A DNA stretch of 64,000 nucleotides. Origin: Edaphobacter lichenicola (GTDB taxonomy: Bacteria > Acidobacteriota > Terriglobia > Terriglobales > Acidobacteriaceae). The notes beneath the pieces are model-generated. The model was not told the origin of the DNA. It was given only the letters and a program-made list of their open reading frames with translations, and made no database searches. Below, in pieces: positions 17,843-28,505 of the stretch. The stretch is taken from positions 5,146,001-5,210,000 of the forward strand of contig NZ_CP073696.1 in the NCBI RefSeq assembly GCF_025264645.1. Direction: 5' to 3'. Position 1 is the first letter of the stretch. The number at the start of each line of letters is the position of its first letter. The position numbers were made by a program, and so were the translations under genes.

Positions 17843-18928
17843 GTGAATCTTCCCGTCAATCCGCCAGTCCCGCCCATGCTCGCCAAGCGAATTGACGATC
17901 TGCCGCTTGGCGACACCTGGCTCTTCGAACCCAAGTGGGACGGCTTCCGCGCGCTGTTCTTCCGCGACGGCGACGAAATATTAATCCAAAGCCGCGACCA
18001 GAAGCCGCTCAACCGATACTTCCCCGAACTAGTCGAAACCCTGAAATCACAGCTGCCTCAACGCTGCGTCCTCGACGGTGAAATCGTCATCGCCGGGAGT
18101 AGCGGCCTCGACTTCGAAAGCCTACAGCTTCGCATCCATCCCGCCGCATCGAGAGTAAAGCTACTCGCGCAAGAGAGTCCCGCATCCATAGTCTTCTTCG
18201 ATCTTCTCTGCGAAGGCGATGAAGACCTCCGTAATGAGCCCTTCCAAACCCGTCGCAACAAGCTGGAAGCAATCCTGTCCGCGGCAACACCGCCACTCCA
18301 CGTCACGCCAGCAACAACCATACGACCCATCGCAAGCGACTGGTTCCGCCGATTTGAAGGCGCAGGCCTCGACGGACTCATTGCAAAGTCCATCACAGGC
18401 AGCTACGAGCCCGACAAGCGCGCGATGCTAAAGATCAAGCACGAACGCGACTGCGACTGTGTCGTAGCGGGCTTCCGATGGCACAAGAACGGCGACCGCA
18501 CCGCTCTTGGCTCCTTACTACTAGGCCTCTTCGACGAATCGGGCGAGTTGCAGCACGTCGGCGTCTGCGCCAGCTTCACACAAAAAAAGCGCCTCGAACT
18601 AGTCGAATATCTCTCGCCCTACCGCAAGGACGCACTCACCAACCACCCCTGGAGTCGCTGGAAGGGAAGTGAAGCCGACAGCGCCGACGGGGGCCAACGA
18701 ATGCCAGGCGGCCAAAGCCGATGGAGCCAGGGAAAGGACCTATCCTGGGAACCCCTTCGCCCCGAGCTGGTAGTAGAAGTCGCCTACGAACACATGCAGG
18801 GGAGCCGCTTTCGTCACATGGCCCAGTTTCGAAGATGGCGCACCGACAAGCAGCCCAGCGACTGCACCTACGCGCAACTTGAAGTCGTTGCCCCGCAGGA
18901 GTTGATGGAGATCTTCACCAAGCGCTAG
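17843..18928 (+). CDS. ATP-dependent DNA ligase (LigC/LigD ligase-domain type)
   Basis: A 361-residue nucleotidyltransferase. The adenylated lysine is K31 in FEPKWDGFRALFF (motif I, KxDG type); VLDGEIVI is motif III, IVFFDLLC follows, GLDGLIAKS is motif IV and KIKHERDCDCVV motif V. An OB-fold follows from about residue 210 (GSLLLGLFDESGELQHVG). It seals nicks or double-strand ends with ATP. The GTG at 17843 is the likely start; ATG 17876 is the alternative. It converges with the LigD-type polymerase gene, their stops lying 15 bases apart. Ligase plus polymerase as separate genes is a known layout for bacterial end joining, but no Ku gene is present in this window. Confidence 0.93.
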   Translation: MNLPVNPPVPPMLAKRIDDLPLGDTWLFEPKWDGFRALFFRDGDEILIQSRDQKPLNRYFPELVETLKSQLPQRCVLDGEIVIAGSSGLDFESLQLRIHPAASRVKLLAQESPASIVFFDLLCEGDEDLRNEPFQTRRNKLEAILSAATPPLHVTPATTIRPIASDWFRRFEGAGLDGLIAKSITGSYEPDKRAMLKIKHERDCDCVVAGFRWHKNGDRTALGSLLLGLFDESGELQHVGVCASFTQKKRLELVEYLSPYRKDALTNHPWSRWKGSEADSADGGQRMPGGQSRWSQGKDLSWEPLRPELVVEVAYEHMQGSRFRHMAQFRRWRTDKQPSDCTYAQLEVVAPQELMEIFTKR

Positions 18929-18943
18929 CAGGTACGAAAGCTC

Positions 18944-20269
18944 TCACTTCTTCGACCGTTTCGCACGCCACTCACGCGTCGGATCATCATCCGGATCAGG
19001 AGCCTCCACCGGCCGCATCGCCTCAGGGACATTGCGCAAGTTCACTCGAATTCGAGTCCACGTAGACGACCTCCCACGCATCGCATCAACCAGCACGTCA
19101 TCCACGGCCAACAACTGCGCCACATCAGCGTACTTCACCTTCCACCGTTCAAGACCAGCCAACGCCGCCTCCTTATCCGGAGAGTGAGCCACCACCACAA
19201 GCGGCATCTTGGTTCGCGTGGTCTTCGCGGCAGGTTTAGCTCGCGAACCAGCAGATTTAGCCCGTGAAGGAACAACACGCGCCGCTTCTCCTTCCATCTT
19301 CCGAAAGTGCGGCGGCCACGGCGCATCTGCCAATCCTGACGCCTCATCTCTAGCGGCTAACTCCAGCAAACCTTCAAGCGAGCCCGCTGCAGCATCCATG
19401 TCGGCGTGCGGATCACCAATCTCAGCAAAACGTTTCGGCACAGTCAGCACCGTAAAATCGGCTGGCTCGCAATCGGGAACCTCCTCCCAACGAAGCGGCG
19501 TAGACACACGAGCATCCGGCAACGGCCTCACCGAGTACGCCGAACAAGTCGTGCGATCTTTCGCATTCTGGTTATAGTCCAGAAACACGCCGTGCCGCTC
19601 CTCCTTCCACCACTTCGAAGTAGCGGCATCGGGCAGTCTGCGCTCCACTGCACGCGACAACGCCAGTGCCGCGCGTCGCACCTCCGTAAAGCTCCAGCGA
19701 GGATGTATCCGAACGTTGACATGCATACCGCGCGAGCCACTCGTCTTCGGCCAGCCCTGCAGCCCCACCTCTTCAAGAACCGACTTCACCTCAAGCGCAA
19801 CACGCCGCACGTCTGTCCAACCCACTCCCGGCCCGGGATCCAGATCGACGCGCAACTCATTCGGATGCTCAAGATCGGCAGACCTCACCGGATGAGGATG
19901 CAACTCAATGCAGCCGAGGTTAACGATCCACGCCAGCCCGTCGGCTTCATCAACTACCAGCTCCTCAGCAGTGCGTCCCGACGGAAACGAAAGCGTAACC
20001 GTGCGAATCCACCCAGGTCGCTCGGAAGGCGCACGCTTCTGATAAAAAGCTTCACCCTCAGCACCGTGTACAAAACGCTTCAGCACAATAGGGCGATCGC
20101 GAATCCCAACCAGCGCTCCCGGTGCAACCGCAAGATAGTAGCGCACGAGATCAAGCTTGGTGAGCTGGGTCTCCTTGGAGAAGTACAGCTTGTGCGGATG
20201 CGTGATTCGAACTTCATGCCCCTCGACCGTGAGGATCTCTACATCGTCATCGACCTGATTCTTCGCCAT
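18944..20269 (-). CDS. LigD-type non-homologous end-joining polymerase/primase
   Basis: About 441 residues from ATG 20269 (GAGG ten bases upstream; a TTG at 20278 is too close to it). It is a primase-polymerase of the archaeo-eukaryotic superfamily. HPHKLYFSKETQLTKLDLV opens the domain, RVDLDPGPG holds the catalytic Asp pair D142/D144, and KTSGSRGMHVNVRI is the nucleotide-binding loop; DYNQNAKDRTTCSAYSVRP and TPLRWEEV complete the core by about residue 300. It adds nucleotides at broken ends. A basic linker and a C-terminal extension of about 100 residues, KAALAGLERWKVKYADVAQL then a repeat-like RGRSSTWTRIRVNLRN, are unusual for a stand-alone PolDom and have no assignment. Confidence 0.93.
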   Translation of the reverse strand: MAKNQVDDDVEILTVEGHEVRITHPHKLYFSKETQLTKLDLVRYYLAVAPGALVGIRDRPIVLKRFVHGAEGEAFYQKRAPSERPGWIRTVTLSFPSGRTAEELVVDEADGLAWIVNLGCIELHPHPVRSADLEHPNELRVDLDPGPGVGWTDVRRVALEVKSVLEEVGLQGWPKTSGSRGMHVNVRIHPRWSFTEVRRAALALSRAVERRLPDAATSKWWKEERHGVFLDYNQNAKDRTTCSAYSVRPLPDARVSTPLRWEEVPDCEPADFTVLTVPKRFAEIGDPHADMDAAAGSLEGLLELAARDEASGLADAPWPPHFRKMEGEAARVVPSRAKSAGSRAKPAAKTTRTKMPLVVVAHSPDKEAALAGLERWKVKYADVAQLLAVDDVLVDAMRGRSSTWTRIRVNLRNVPEAMRPVEAPDPDDDPTREWRAKRSKK

Positions 20270-20313
20270 AGCGCGCAAGCCTCGTTACCGCAGAAGATGA
20301 GTGGCATACGTGC

Positions 20314-20703
20314 TCATTGCAGGAAGCGATGACACGAAGACGACATCTTTCCTGCAATCGAATCGGACGAAAAGGTAACTCCTCGGTCGCCCGCCTCCCA
20401 CCAGATGTACTGCCCGGCAGCGTACCGTGCGCCAGAGCCAGAAACAACACTAGCAAAGATCACAGAGTTTCCGCTCACAGGAACGATCGCAAGACTGTTT
20501 CCCGCTCCGTTCAAGTACTCGACCGAAAACACTCCATCAGGAAGCCCCATCTTGGCTCCTTGCGCATCGCATTTGTACTTCATCGTGCTTCGCGACATCT
20601 CCTGCGAGCCATTCAAGTGAATCGTCACATCGGTCGCTCCCGCAAAAATACTGCAAGACAAAACACCAACCACCGTCAGAACCTGCCTCCAACGTGTCTT
20701 CAT
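20314..20703 (-). CDS. MliC-like lysozyme inhibitor, secreted
   Basis: 129 residues from ATG 20703, chosen because GGAGG lies just upstream and a signal peptide (WRQVLTVVGVLSCSIFAGA) then follows directly. The mature part has the MliC/PliC pattern: KYKCDAQGAKM, an FSVEYLNGAGNSLAIVPVS hairpin, and VVSGSGARYAAGQYIWWEAG, where the Ser and Tyr of SGARY insert into the lysozyme active site in known structures, then GVTFSSD and a second Cys near the C-terminus. It should protect the cell wall from C-type lysozyme. A Cys lies within the signal segment, but no clear lipobox is seen. Confidence 0.8.
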   Translation of the reverse strand: MKTRWRQVLTVVGVLSCSIFAGATDVTIHLNGSQEMSRSTMKYKCDAQGAKMGLPDGVFSVEYLNGAGNSLAIVPVSGNSVIFASVVSGSGARYAAGQYIWWEAGDRGVTFSSDSIAGKMSSSCHRFLQ

Positions 20704-20900
20704 ACCATCGCCTCCTCGGCGCTCACCCGACACTTTCAAGTGCGAACATCATAACTTCAACAACTTGTGTGGCTCGCAAGGTGCGAACGGCTTTAAAAAG
20801 TTGTCAAGCCCAGATTCCACGTAACCGTTGATGAATCAACAGTATGGCCGTGACGTATGAGTTATGGTCAGACAGCTATACTTGATATAAGAAAGCAAAA

Positions 20901-20923
20901 AGCCCCGGTCAATTGTCGGGGCT
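20901..20923 (-). terminator. Hairpin with T-run on the minus strand
   Basis: AGCCCCG (20901-20907) pairs with CGGGGCT (20917-20923); on the minus strand it is followed by TTTTTGCTTTC, the form of an intrinsic terminator. No minus-strand gene lies directly upstream of it (mmsA runs the other way), so it may be a relic or belong to a small RNA. The surrounding 400 bases hold no gene. Confidence 0.5.
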
Positions 20924-21045
20924 GAGTCATTTATAAACAGCTTTGCGTGCTAACCCATTTATTTTCACATTTTTGCCTCTAACCTATTTGGAATGAATAT
21001 TTTGCAGACACATAAAGCGCTAAACATCAGATTTTAGAGCATTTA

Positions 21046-21078
21046 GCTAGTACTACCCGGGGGGTGGGGGGTACTAGC
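21046..21078. repeat. G-rich inverted repeat upstream of mmsA
   Basis: GCTAGTAC (21046-21053) and GTACTAGC (21071-21078) form a perfect 8-bp stem around a 17-base loop of CCC followed by long G-runs. The shape resembles the short G/C-rich intergenic palindromes that recur in acidobacterial genomes; only one copy is in this window, so the repeat status is inference. It lies about 60 bases before the mmsA start. Confidence 0.45.
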
Positions 21079-21139
21079 AGACACTGACATGGGTGCTAAC
21101 CGCACACTGATACGATAATTCTCTCAACGGAGGCTCCGA

Positions 21140-22681
<1,542 letters not shown>

Positions 22682-22734
22682 GAGATGCCGTCAACTATCG
22701 CCGTCTTCTCTCGACAGAAAATTCGATAAGCGAT

Positions 22735-24120
22735 TCAAGGCAACACAGCAGCATCGGCCATGCCAAGGTGCTCGTCGAGAGCACCAACTCCGCGATCGAT
22801 CTCTTCTTTCGTCACGATCAGTGGTGGCGCAACGATGAAGTGCGAGACCCAGGCCTGAATCGTCACACCATCCGCAAGAATCTTTGCGGCGATCTGATCC
22901 ACCAGCAACGGCTTGCCGGAGACCTTGTCGGAGTACGTATTGAACGGCTCCTTCGTGACCCGATTTTTAACCAGATCGACCGCCCAGAACAGCCCCTTCC
23001 CACGAACATCCCCAACACTCGGATGTTTTGCCTTCAGTTCGTTCAACTTTCCTTCAACGTAAGGCGCCAGCTCCCGAGCCCGCTCCACCAACCCAAGACG
23101 CTGCATCTCTCGAATCGTCGCCACCGCCGGAGCAAGCGTAAGCGGATGCGCTTCATAAGTATGACCATGAGCGAAGTAATGGTCCTGAAAGAACTCCGCA
23201 ATCTTCTCGCTCGTAGCGCACAGCCCAAGCGGAACGTAGGCCGATGTGATGCCCTTAGCGGTGACGAGAATATCCGGAACAACTCCCCAGTGGTTCATCG
23301 CAAACCACTCGCCAGTTCGTCCCCATCCCGTCATCACCTCGTCAGCGATCAGCAAAACGCCATACTCGTCACAGATGCGACGAAGCTTCGGCATGTACTC
23401 ATCCGGCGGAACAATAACCCCGTTCGTCCCAACAATAGGCTCGACCAGAACAGCAGCCACATCCGATTCGTTACGGATCATGTGCTCGATATAGTCCGCA
23501 CACGCAATGCCACACCCCGGATACGTATGCCGTATAGGGCACTTGTAGCAATGCACCTCCGGCCCAAACAGAATCCCCTGGCCCTTTCCGCTCGGCTCCA
23601 TCGCCCACCGGCGCGGATCACCAGTAGCAGCAATTGAACCAGCCGTCGATCCGTGATATGAGCGGTACCGAGCGATAATCTTTGTCTTCCCGGTAAACAT
23701 CCGAGCAATCTTGAACGCAGCTTCGTTGGCCTCTGTGCCGGAGGTGGTAAAGAAAAACTTACTCAAGCCCTTCGGAAGTACCTCCACCAGAAGCTGCGAC
23801 AGTTCAGCACGCGCCGTCGTCGCATAGCCTGGCATCGCATAGCTCAACTCCTGTGCCTGCTTTGCAATCGCATCGATGACGGCCTGATTCTTATGGCCAA
23901 GATTGGAGCACATGAGCTGTGAGGAAAAGTCCAGGTAGCGCTTTCCAGTACCATCAACGATGTAGCACCCCTCCGCATCGACGATGTGCATCGGGTTCCA
24001 GCCCTTCTGAAACCGCCATGTTCCGTAGTTGTGCTGTCGCGTCAAGTCGACGACCTGCTGGCTGGTGAGGCTCTGTGATTTGTTCGGATGTTGCAGTTCG
24101 ACGGCGTCTGTGGGACTCAT
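22735..24120 (-). CDS. Class III aminotransferase, probably beta-alanine--pyruvate type
   Basis: A 461-residue PLP enzyme. The PLP lysine is in LVTAKGITSAYVPLG, LIADEVMTGWGRTG holds the Asp that bonds the pyridine nitrogen, FFTTSGTEANEAAFKIA is the phosphate-binding segment, and YEAHPLTLAPAVATI the dimer-partner Thr/His region. The reaction fitting the operon is beta-alanine plus a 2-oxoacid to malonate semialdehyde plus an amino acid. Its ATG overlaps the stop of the permease gene by four bases (ATGA). Last gene of the minus-strand pyrimidine operon, facing mmsA 53 bases away. Substrate choice within class III cannot be proved from sequence; context is the main evidence. Confidence 0.9.
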   Translation of the reverse strand: MSPTDAVELQHPNKSQSLTSQQVVDLTRQHNYGTWRFQKGWNPMHIVDAEGCYIVDGTGKRYLDFSSQLMCSNLGHKNQAVIDAIAKQAQELSYAMPGYATTARAELSQLLVEVLPKGLSKFFFTTSGTEANEAAFKIARMFTGKTKIIARYRSYHGSTAGSIAATGDPRRWAMEPSGKGQGILFGPEVHCYKCPIRHTYPGCGIACADYIEHMIRNESDVAAVLVEPIVGTNGVIVPPDEYMPKLRRICDEYGVLLIADEVMTGWGRTGEWFAMNHWGVVPDILVTAKGITSAYVPLGLCATSEKIAEFFQDHYFAHGHTYEAHPLTLAPAVATIREMQRLGLVERARELAPYVEGKLNELKAKHPSVGDVRGKGLFWAVDLVKNRVTKEPFNTYSDKVSGKPLLVDQIAAKILADGVTIQAWVSHFIVAPPLIVTKEEIDRGVGALDEHLGMADAAVLP

Positions 24121-25613
24121 AGTGGCTCCTGTTCCTGGAGGCGTGAGGTCATCGCCGTATCGATCGTCACCGGCGTATTAACCCCATATCTCAACATAAG
24201 GACATAGTAGCTCGCACCTGCAACAAAAAATCCGACGAACCATGCATAGTCATAAAGAAATCGAAGAACCGGCACAGCAAGCCCGATTAGCGCCACAACC
24301 ACGCCAGCGACTAGCGCAACGATCGCCCGTGGATTTACTCCCCGCGTATATTCATAGGGCCCACCTCGCCGATAGAGCGAGACCGTATCCAAACGCGTTC
24401 CTCGTATCAAAAAATAATCCACGACCATAATGCCGGCAACTGGCCCTAACAAGCCTGAATACCCAATGAGCCATCCAAAGATGTAATTGCCAAAACTACT
24501 CATCAACTTCCAGGGCATCATTGCCAGCCCCAGCAATCCGGTAATCAGTCCGCCAGTGCGAAAGCTGATCAACCCTGGAGCAAGGTTTGAGAAGTCGTTA
24601 GAAGGGGAAACTACATTCGCGCCAATATTCACATTGAGCGTTGCAATCAGTAGAGCAACAAGCGCGAGCAAAGCCGCCAGCGGCTGATGGAACCGTCCCA
24701 GCAGCGCGATTGGTGACCACACAGGCTCCCCGAAGATCGTCACTGACGCCGATGTGCAAGCTATACCGATGAAGGAGTACAGCACCATGGCAACCGGCAA
24801 GCCAAAGGCCTGCCCTGCGATCTGCGAGTCCTGCGACTTGGCATAGCGGGTAAAGTCAGGGATGTTCAACGACAGCGTCGCCCAATACCCAACCATTGCT
24901 GTCAGCGATGGAAAAAAGAAATGTAGAAAGCTCCCGGTCGTGTGAAACCGGCTCGGCGCCGAAAGCATTGGCCCAAAGCCACCTGCCTTATGGAGCATCC
25001 AGAAAAGTAACGTCAGCGACATCACAAGCATGAACGGTGCGGAAAAGCTCTGAAGAAATCGTATCGACTCGACCCCACGCCACACGACGTACATATTCAA
25101 CAGCCAAAATCCAAGAAAGCTTGCCCAAAGCACAGACGGCATGTGCTCCGTCGCTGGCCATAGCACCGCAATCATCGCTGCAATCGCCTGTCCGCCTAGC
25201 CACGACTGAATTCCAAACCATCCGCAGGCCACAACGGCGCGCAGCATCGCAGGAAGATTCGCTCCACGTGTGCCGAAGCTAGCGCGCACAAATACAGGGA
25301 ATGGAATGCCATACTTTGTGCCAGCGTGTGCATTAAGAAGCATCGGTACCAGTACGATCAAATTTCCCAAAAGAATCGTAAGGATCGCCTGCTTCCAGTT
25401 CATGCCGCCTGCGATCAGTGACGAAGCAAGCATGTACGTTGTCACTTCCATCGACATCGAAAACCAAAGCGCGATGTAGTTATACGTCCCCCAGGTACGC
25501 TGCAACTCAGTAGTTGGCGCTAAGTCCTTGTTGTAGAGGCGCGGATCATGATGCAGCGCGATGGTTGCATTCGATTGATCGCGGACGCTGGGGGTGGTCA
25601 AACTTACCGCCAT
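24117..25613 (-). CDS. NCS1 family permease for pyrimidine, hydantoin or allantoin
   Basis: A 498-residue inner-membrane transporter with about 12 membrane helices. The start, DPRLYNKDLAPTTELQRTWG then YNYIALWFSMSME, is the typical NCS1 entry (substrate-binding Trp and Asn/Gln region of helices 1 and 3 as in Mhp1), and CGWFGIQSWLGGQAIAAM is helix 3. It imports a nucleobase or cyclic ureide with Na+ or H+. Its ATG overlaps the dihydropyrimidinase stop by ten bases and its stop overlaps the aminotransferase ATG, so it is tightly coupled in the operon; uracil, thymine or dihydropyrimidine is the best guess for the substrate. Confidence 0.93.
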   Translation of the reverse strand: MAVSLTTPSVRDQSNATIALHHDPRLYNKDLAPTTELQRTWGTYNYIALWFSMSMEVTTYMLASSLIAGGMNWKQAILTILLGNLIVLVPMLLNAHAGTKYGIPFPVFVRASFGTRGANLPAMLRAVVACGWFGIQSWLGGQAIAAMIAVLWPATEHMPSVLWASFLGFWLLNMYVVWRGVESIRFLQSFSAPFMLVMSLTLLFWMLHKAGGFGPMLSAPSRFHTTGSFLHFFFPSLTAMVGYWATLSLNIPDFTRYAKSQDSQIAGQAFGLPVAMVLYSFIGIACTSASVTIFGEPVWSPIALLGRFHQPLAALLALVALLIATLNVNIGANVVSPSNDFSNLAPGLISFRTGGLITGLLGLAMMPWKLMSSFGNYIFGWLIGYSGLLGPVAGIMVVDYFLIRGTRLDTVSLYRRGGPYEYTRGVNPRAIVALVAGVVVALIGLAVPVLRFLYDYAWFVGFFVAGASYYVLMLRYGVNTPVTIDTAMTSRLQEQEPL

Positions 25614-27007
25614 GCTCCTCCTCTTGCTTCGCGTCTCAGATACTCGCCCCTTCCGGTAGCGGCAATATAGCGTCCCCTATCCGCAACGAGCTCTCCACGC
25701 GAATACACCTGAAGCGCATTACCCCTAACCTTCCATCCCTCAAACATCGAAAAATCGCATCGCATACTATGCGTCGCTGCGGAGATGACATGCTCTGTCT
25801 CGGGGTCCCAGAGCACAATGTCGGCATCCGAGCCGGCAGCGATCGTCCCCTTCTTTGGATACATGCCGAAGATCTTCGCTGGCGCCGTAGAAGTAATTTC
25901 GACAAACCGCTGTAGCGTGATCTTTCCGGAGTTCACGCCAAAGTGATAAAGCAGCTGCAAGCGATTCTCAACTCCCGGACCACCATTCGGAATCTTTGTG
26001 AAGTCGTCCTTGCCAAGCTGCTTCTGGTCTGCAAAGCAGAACGGGCAATGGTCGGTCGACACTACCTGCAAGTTGTCCGTAGCGAGTCCATCCCAAAGCT
26101 TTGGCTGGTTCTTCTTCTCGCGCAGAGGTGGAGTGAAGACGTATTTTGCCTCTTCAAAACTCTTTCCGGGCATCTGGTCTTCGATCGAAAGCAAAAGGTA
26201 CTGTGGGCACGTCTCCGCAAACGCGGGAACTCCACGATCACGCGCCTCGCGAACCTGATTCAACGCATCTTCACTGGATAGATGAACGATATATACCGGA
26301 ACACCTGCCATCTCGGCGAGCGCAATCGAGCGATTCACTGCTTCAGCTTCGGCTTTTGTGGGTCGTGTCAGCGCGTGATAGATCGGAGCTGTCTTACCCT
26401 CGGCAAGGGCCTGCTGCACGATTACATCAATCGCGCTCCCATTCTCCGCATGCATGCAGACCAGCGCACCATTCTTCGCGGTCTGCTGCAGAGCTTTGAA
26501 GATCGTGCCGTCGTCTACCATCAGCACGTTCGGATAGGCCATGAAGAGCTTAAAGCTGGCTACTCCCTCCCGCACCATATCGTCCATATCGTGCAAGCCC
26601 TGTTTGCCGTTGTCAGAGCCCAGATCCGTCACGATCATGTGAAGACCATAGTCGATGCATGCCTTGCCGTCCGCCTTTGCCAGCCAGATGTCTAGCGCGT
26701 CCCGCATGCGGGTACCCTTCGCTTGAATGGCGAAGTCGACGATAGTCGTTGTGCCGCCAATCGCCGCCGCCCGTGTGCCAGTCAGAAAATCATCCGCTGA
26801 CACCGTTCCTCCGAACGGCATATCCATATGAGTGTGCGCGTCGATGCCGCCCGGGAGCACAAAAAGTCCGGTGGCATTCACGACCGAGTGTCCCGTAGGA
26901 TCAATGGTCGCGCGCACCTCCCGTATCGTGCTTCCTTCAACGAGCACATCCGCTCTCTCTAAACGATCTGCAGTGACCACCGTGCCATTCTGAATCAGGA
27001 TTCCCAT
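25604..27007 (-). CDS. Dihydropyrimidinase (D-hydantoinase)
   Basis: 467 residues from ATG 27007, chosen because GILIQNGTVVTADRLERADV is the normal N-terminus and GGAG lies upstream; an earlier start at 27061 adds 18 unmatched residues. Zinc ligands: GGIDAHTHMDMPFGG (His-x-His), the carboxylated lysine in VASFKLFMAYPN, a His in VCMHAENGSA, VYIVHLSSEDAL, and the final Asp in VVSTDHCPFCF. It opens the ring of dihydrouracil or dihydrothymine to N-carbamoyl-beta-alanine or its methyl form. Lies 73 bases after preA and overlaps the permease start. Confidence 0.94.
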   Translation of the reverse strand: MGILIQNGTVVTADRLERADVLVEGSTIREVRATIDPTGHSVVNATGLFVLPGGIDAHTHMDMPFGGTVSADDFLTGTRAAAIGGTTTIVDFAIQAKGTRMRDALDIWLAKADGKACIDYGLHMIVTDLGSDNGKQGLHDMDDMVREGVASFKLFMAYPNVLMVDDGTIFKALQQTAKNGALVCMHAENGSAIDVIVQQALAEGKTAPIYHALTRPTKAEAEAVNRSIALAEMAGVPVYIVHLSSEDALNQVREARDRGVPAFAETCPQYLLLSIEDQMPGKSFEEAKYVFTPPLREKKNQPKLWDGLATDNLQVVSTDHCPFCFADQKQLGKDDFTKIPNGGPGVENRLQLLYHFGVNSGKITLQRFVEITSTAPAKIFGMYPKKGTIAAGSDADIVLWDPETEHVISAATHSMRCDFSMFEGWKVRGNALQVYSRGELVADRGRYIAATGRGEYLRREARGGAWR

Positions 27008-27080
27008 GCTCCACTCCAGGCTGTTCGACGCTAGAGTCAATGACACCAAACATGATGCCACTCAGAAACCACAAGCCAAG

Positions 27081-28505
27081 TCAGGTATTCGTACTCATCA
27101 CCTCACGCGCTCCTGGCGGGATCACGCCCTTGGCAGTGCGCTCCTCCCAGCTCTCGAACGGCAAGTCTTTGTCGATGCGCTCCATCGAGATGCAGTTCTC
27201 AACCGGGCAGACCAGTGAACAAAGATTGCAGCCGACACAATGATGTTCGTCGACACGAGGAATACGTTCAAGCGGCGTCACTGCATTTGTGCGGCCCAGA
27301 TCTCCCGCGTCAAGTTTGGGAATCGGAGTCGTCGAAATATGCCGAGCAGAGTTGGCCTCAACCATACTGGGAGTTCGCGTCGTGTCAGGCACTGGCAAAT
27401 TTCGATCAAGGTGGATGCACTGATGTGCCCCGTCCCAGCAAGCGGTATAGCAAAGCTGGCATCCAATGCACAGGTCCTCGTGAATGCGGGCAACGATCTG
27501 ATAGTTCAAATTAAGCTGCTTCCATTCGACTACATTCGGAAGCGACAACCCGCGAAAATCGTCGAGCGTGGAAAAACCCTTCTCCGCCATCCAACCCAAC
27601 AACCCATCTTGCATATCTTCGACAATGCGGTAGCCATAGTGCATTGCTGCAGTGCAAACCTGCACAGTGCCGCAGCCGAGAAGAATAAACTCCGCCGCGT
27701 CGCGCCAGCTCCCAATACCGCCAATACCTGAAAGTGGCAACGCGCTCGCCGGATCTGACTGAACCTGCTGAACCATATTTAGTGCGATGGGCTTCACCGC
27801 CGGCCCGCAATACCCACCATGCGAACTCTTCCCATCGACGTTAGGGCTCGGCTGAAATGTGTCAAGGTCAATCCCCGTGATGGAGTTGATCGTATTAATC
27901 GCGGAGAGCGCGTCAGCACCTCCGCGCTTCGCGGCACGAGCGGGAATGCGGATGTCAGAGATATTCGGGGTCAACTTAACGATAACCGGTGTTCGTGCCT
28001 TCTCTTTCACCCATCCTGTTATCTGCTCGCAATACTCAGGCACTTGTCCTACGGCCGATCCCATGCCGCGTTCGCTCATGCCGTGCGGACACCCGAAGTT
28101 TAGTTCAAGCCCATCTGCGCCCGTGTCTTCAGCCCGTTGCACGATATCGTGCCATGTCTCACGTTTACTCTCGACCATCAAAGAAGCGATAACAACGTGC
28201 TTCGGATAGCGTCTCTTTACCTCAGCAATCTCCTGAAGGTTAACCTCGATGGGACGATCCGAGATGAGCTCAATATTGTTGAAGCCCATCATTCGCCGAC
28301 CCTCCCAATCAATCGACGAGTAACGAGAACTGACATTCGTAATCGGCTCCCCAATCGTCTTCCAGACCGCACCTCCCCAACCCGCGTCGAAAGCTCGCAT
28401 GATTTGTTCGCCGCAGTTGGTGGGTGGCGCCGATGCAAGCCAGAACGGATTGAGACATCGAATGCCGCAGAACGTAGTCTCCAGTGTCGGATTGGGTCTA
28501 GACAT
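27081..28505 (-). CDS. preA: NAD-dependent dihydropyrimidine dehydrogenase, catalytic subunit
   Basis: 474 residues from ATG 28505 (MSRPNPTLETTFCGIRCLNP); an upstream in-frame extension to 28607 lies inside preT and is rejected. The N-terminal FMN barrel is of the dihydroorotate-dehydrogenase type: NPFWLASAPPTNCGEQI, GLELNFGCPHGMSERGMG, PVIVKLTPNISDI, LPLSGIGGIGSW. The C-terminus carries two 4Fe-4S sites, CIGCQLCYTACWDGAHQC and CVGCNLCSLVCPVENC. With PreT it reduces uracil and thymine to their 5,6-dihydro forms using NADH. Its start overlaps the preT stop by 8 bases. Confidence 0.95.
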   Translation of the reverse strand: MSRPNPTLETTFCGIRCLNPFWLASAPPTNCGEQIMRAFDAGWGGAVWKTIGEPITNVSSRYSSIDWEGRRMMGFNNIELISDRPIEVNLQEIAEVKRRYPKHVVIASLMVESKRETWHDIVQRAEDTGADGLELNFGCPHGMSERGMGSAVGQVPEYCEQITGWVKEKARTPVIVKLTPNISDIRIPARAAKRGGADALSAINTINSITGIDLDTFQPSPNVDGKSSHGGYCGPAVKPIALNMVQQVQSDPASALPLSGIGGIGSWRDAAEFILLGCGTVQVCTAAMHYGYRIVEDMQDGLLGWMAEKGFSTLDDFRGLSLPNVVEWKQLNLNYQIVARIHEDLCIGCQLCYTACWDGAHQCIHLDRNLPVPDTTRTPSMVEANSARHISTTPIPKLDAGDLGRTNAVTPLERIPRVDEHHCVGCNLCSLVCPVENCISMERIDKDLPFESWEERTAKGVIPPGAREVMSTNT

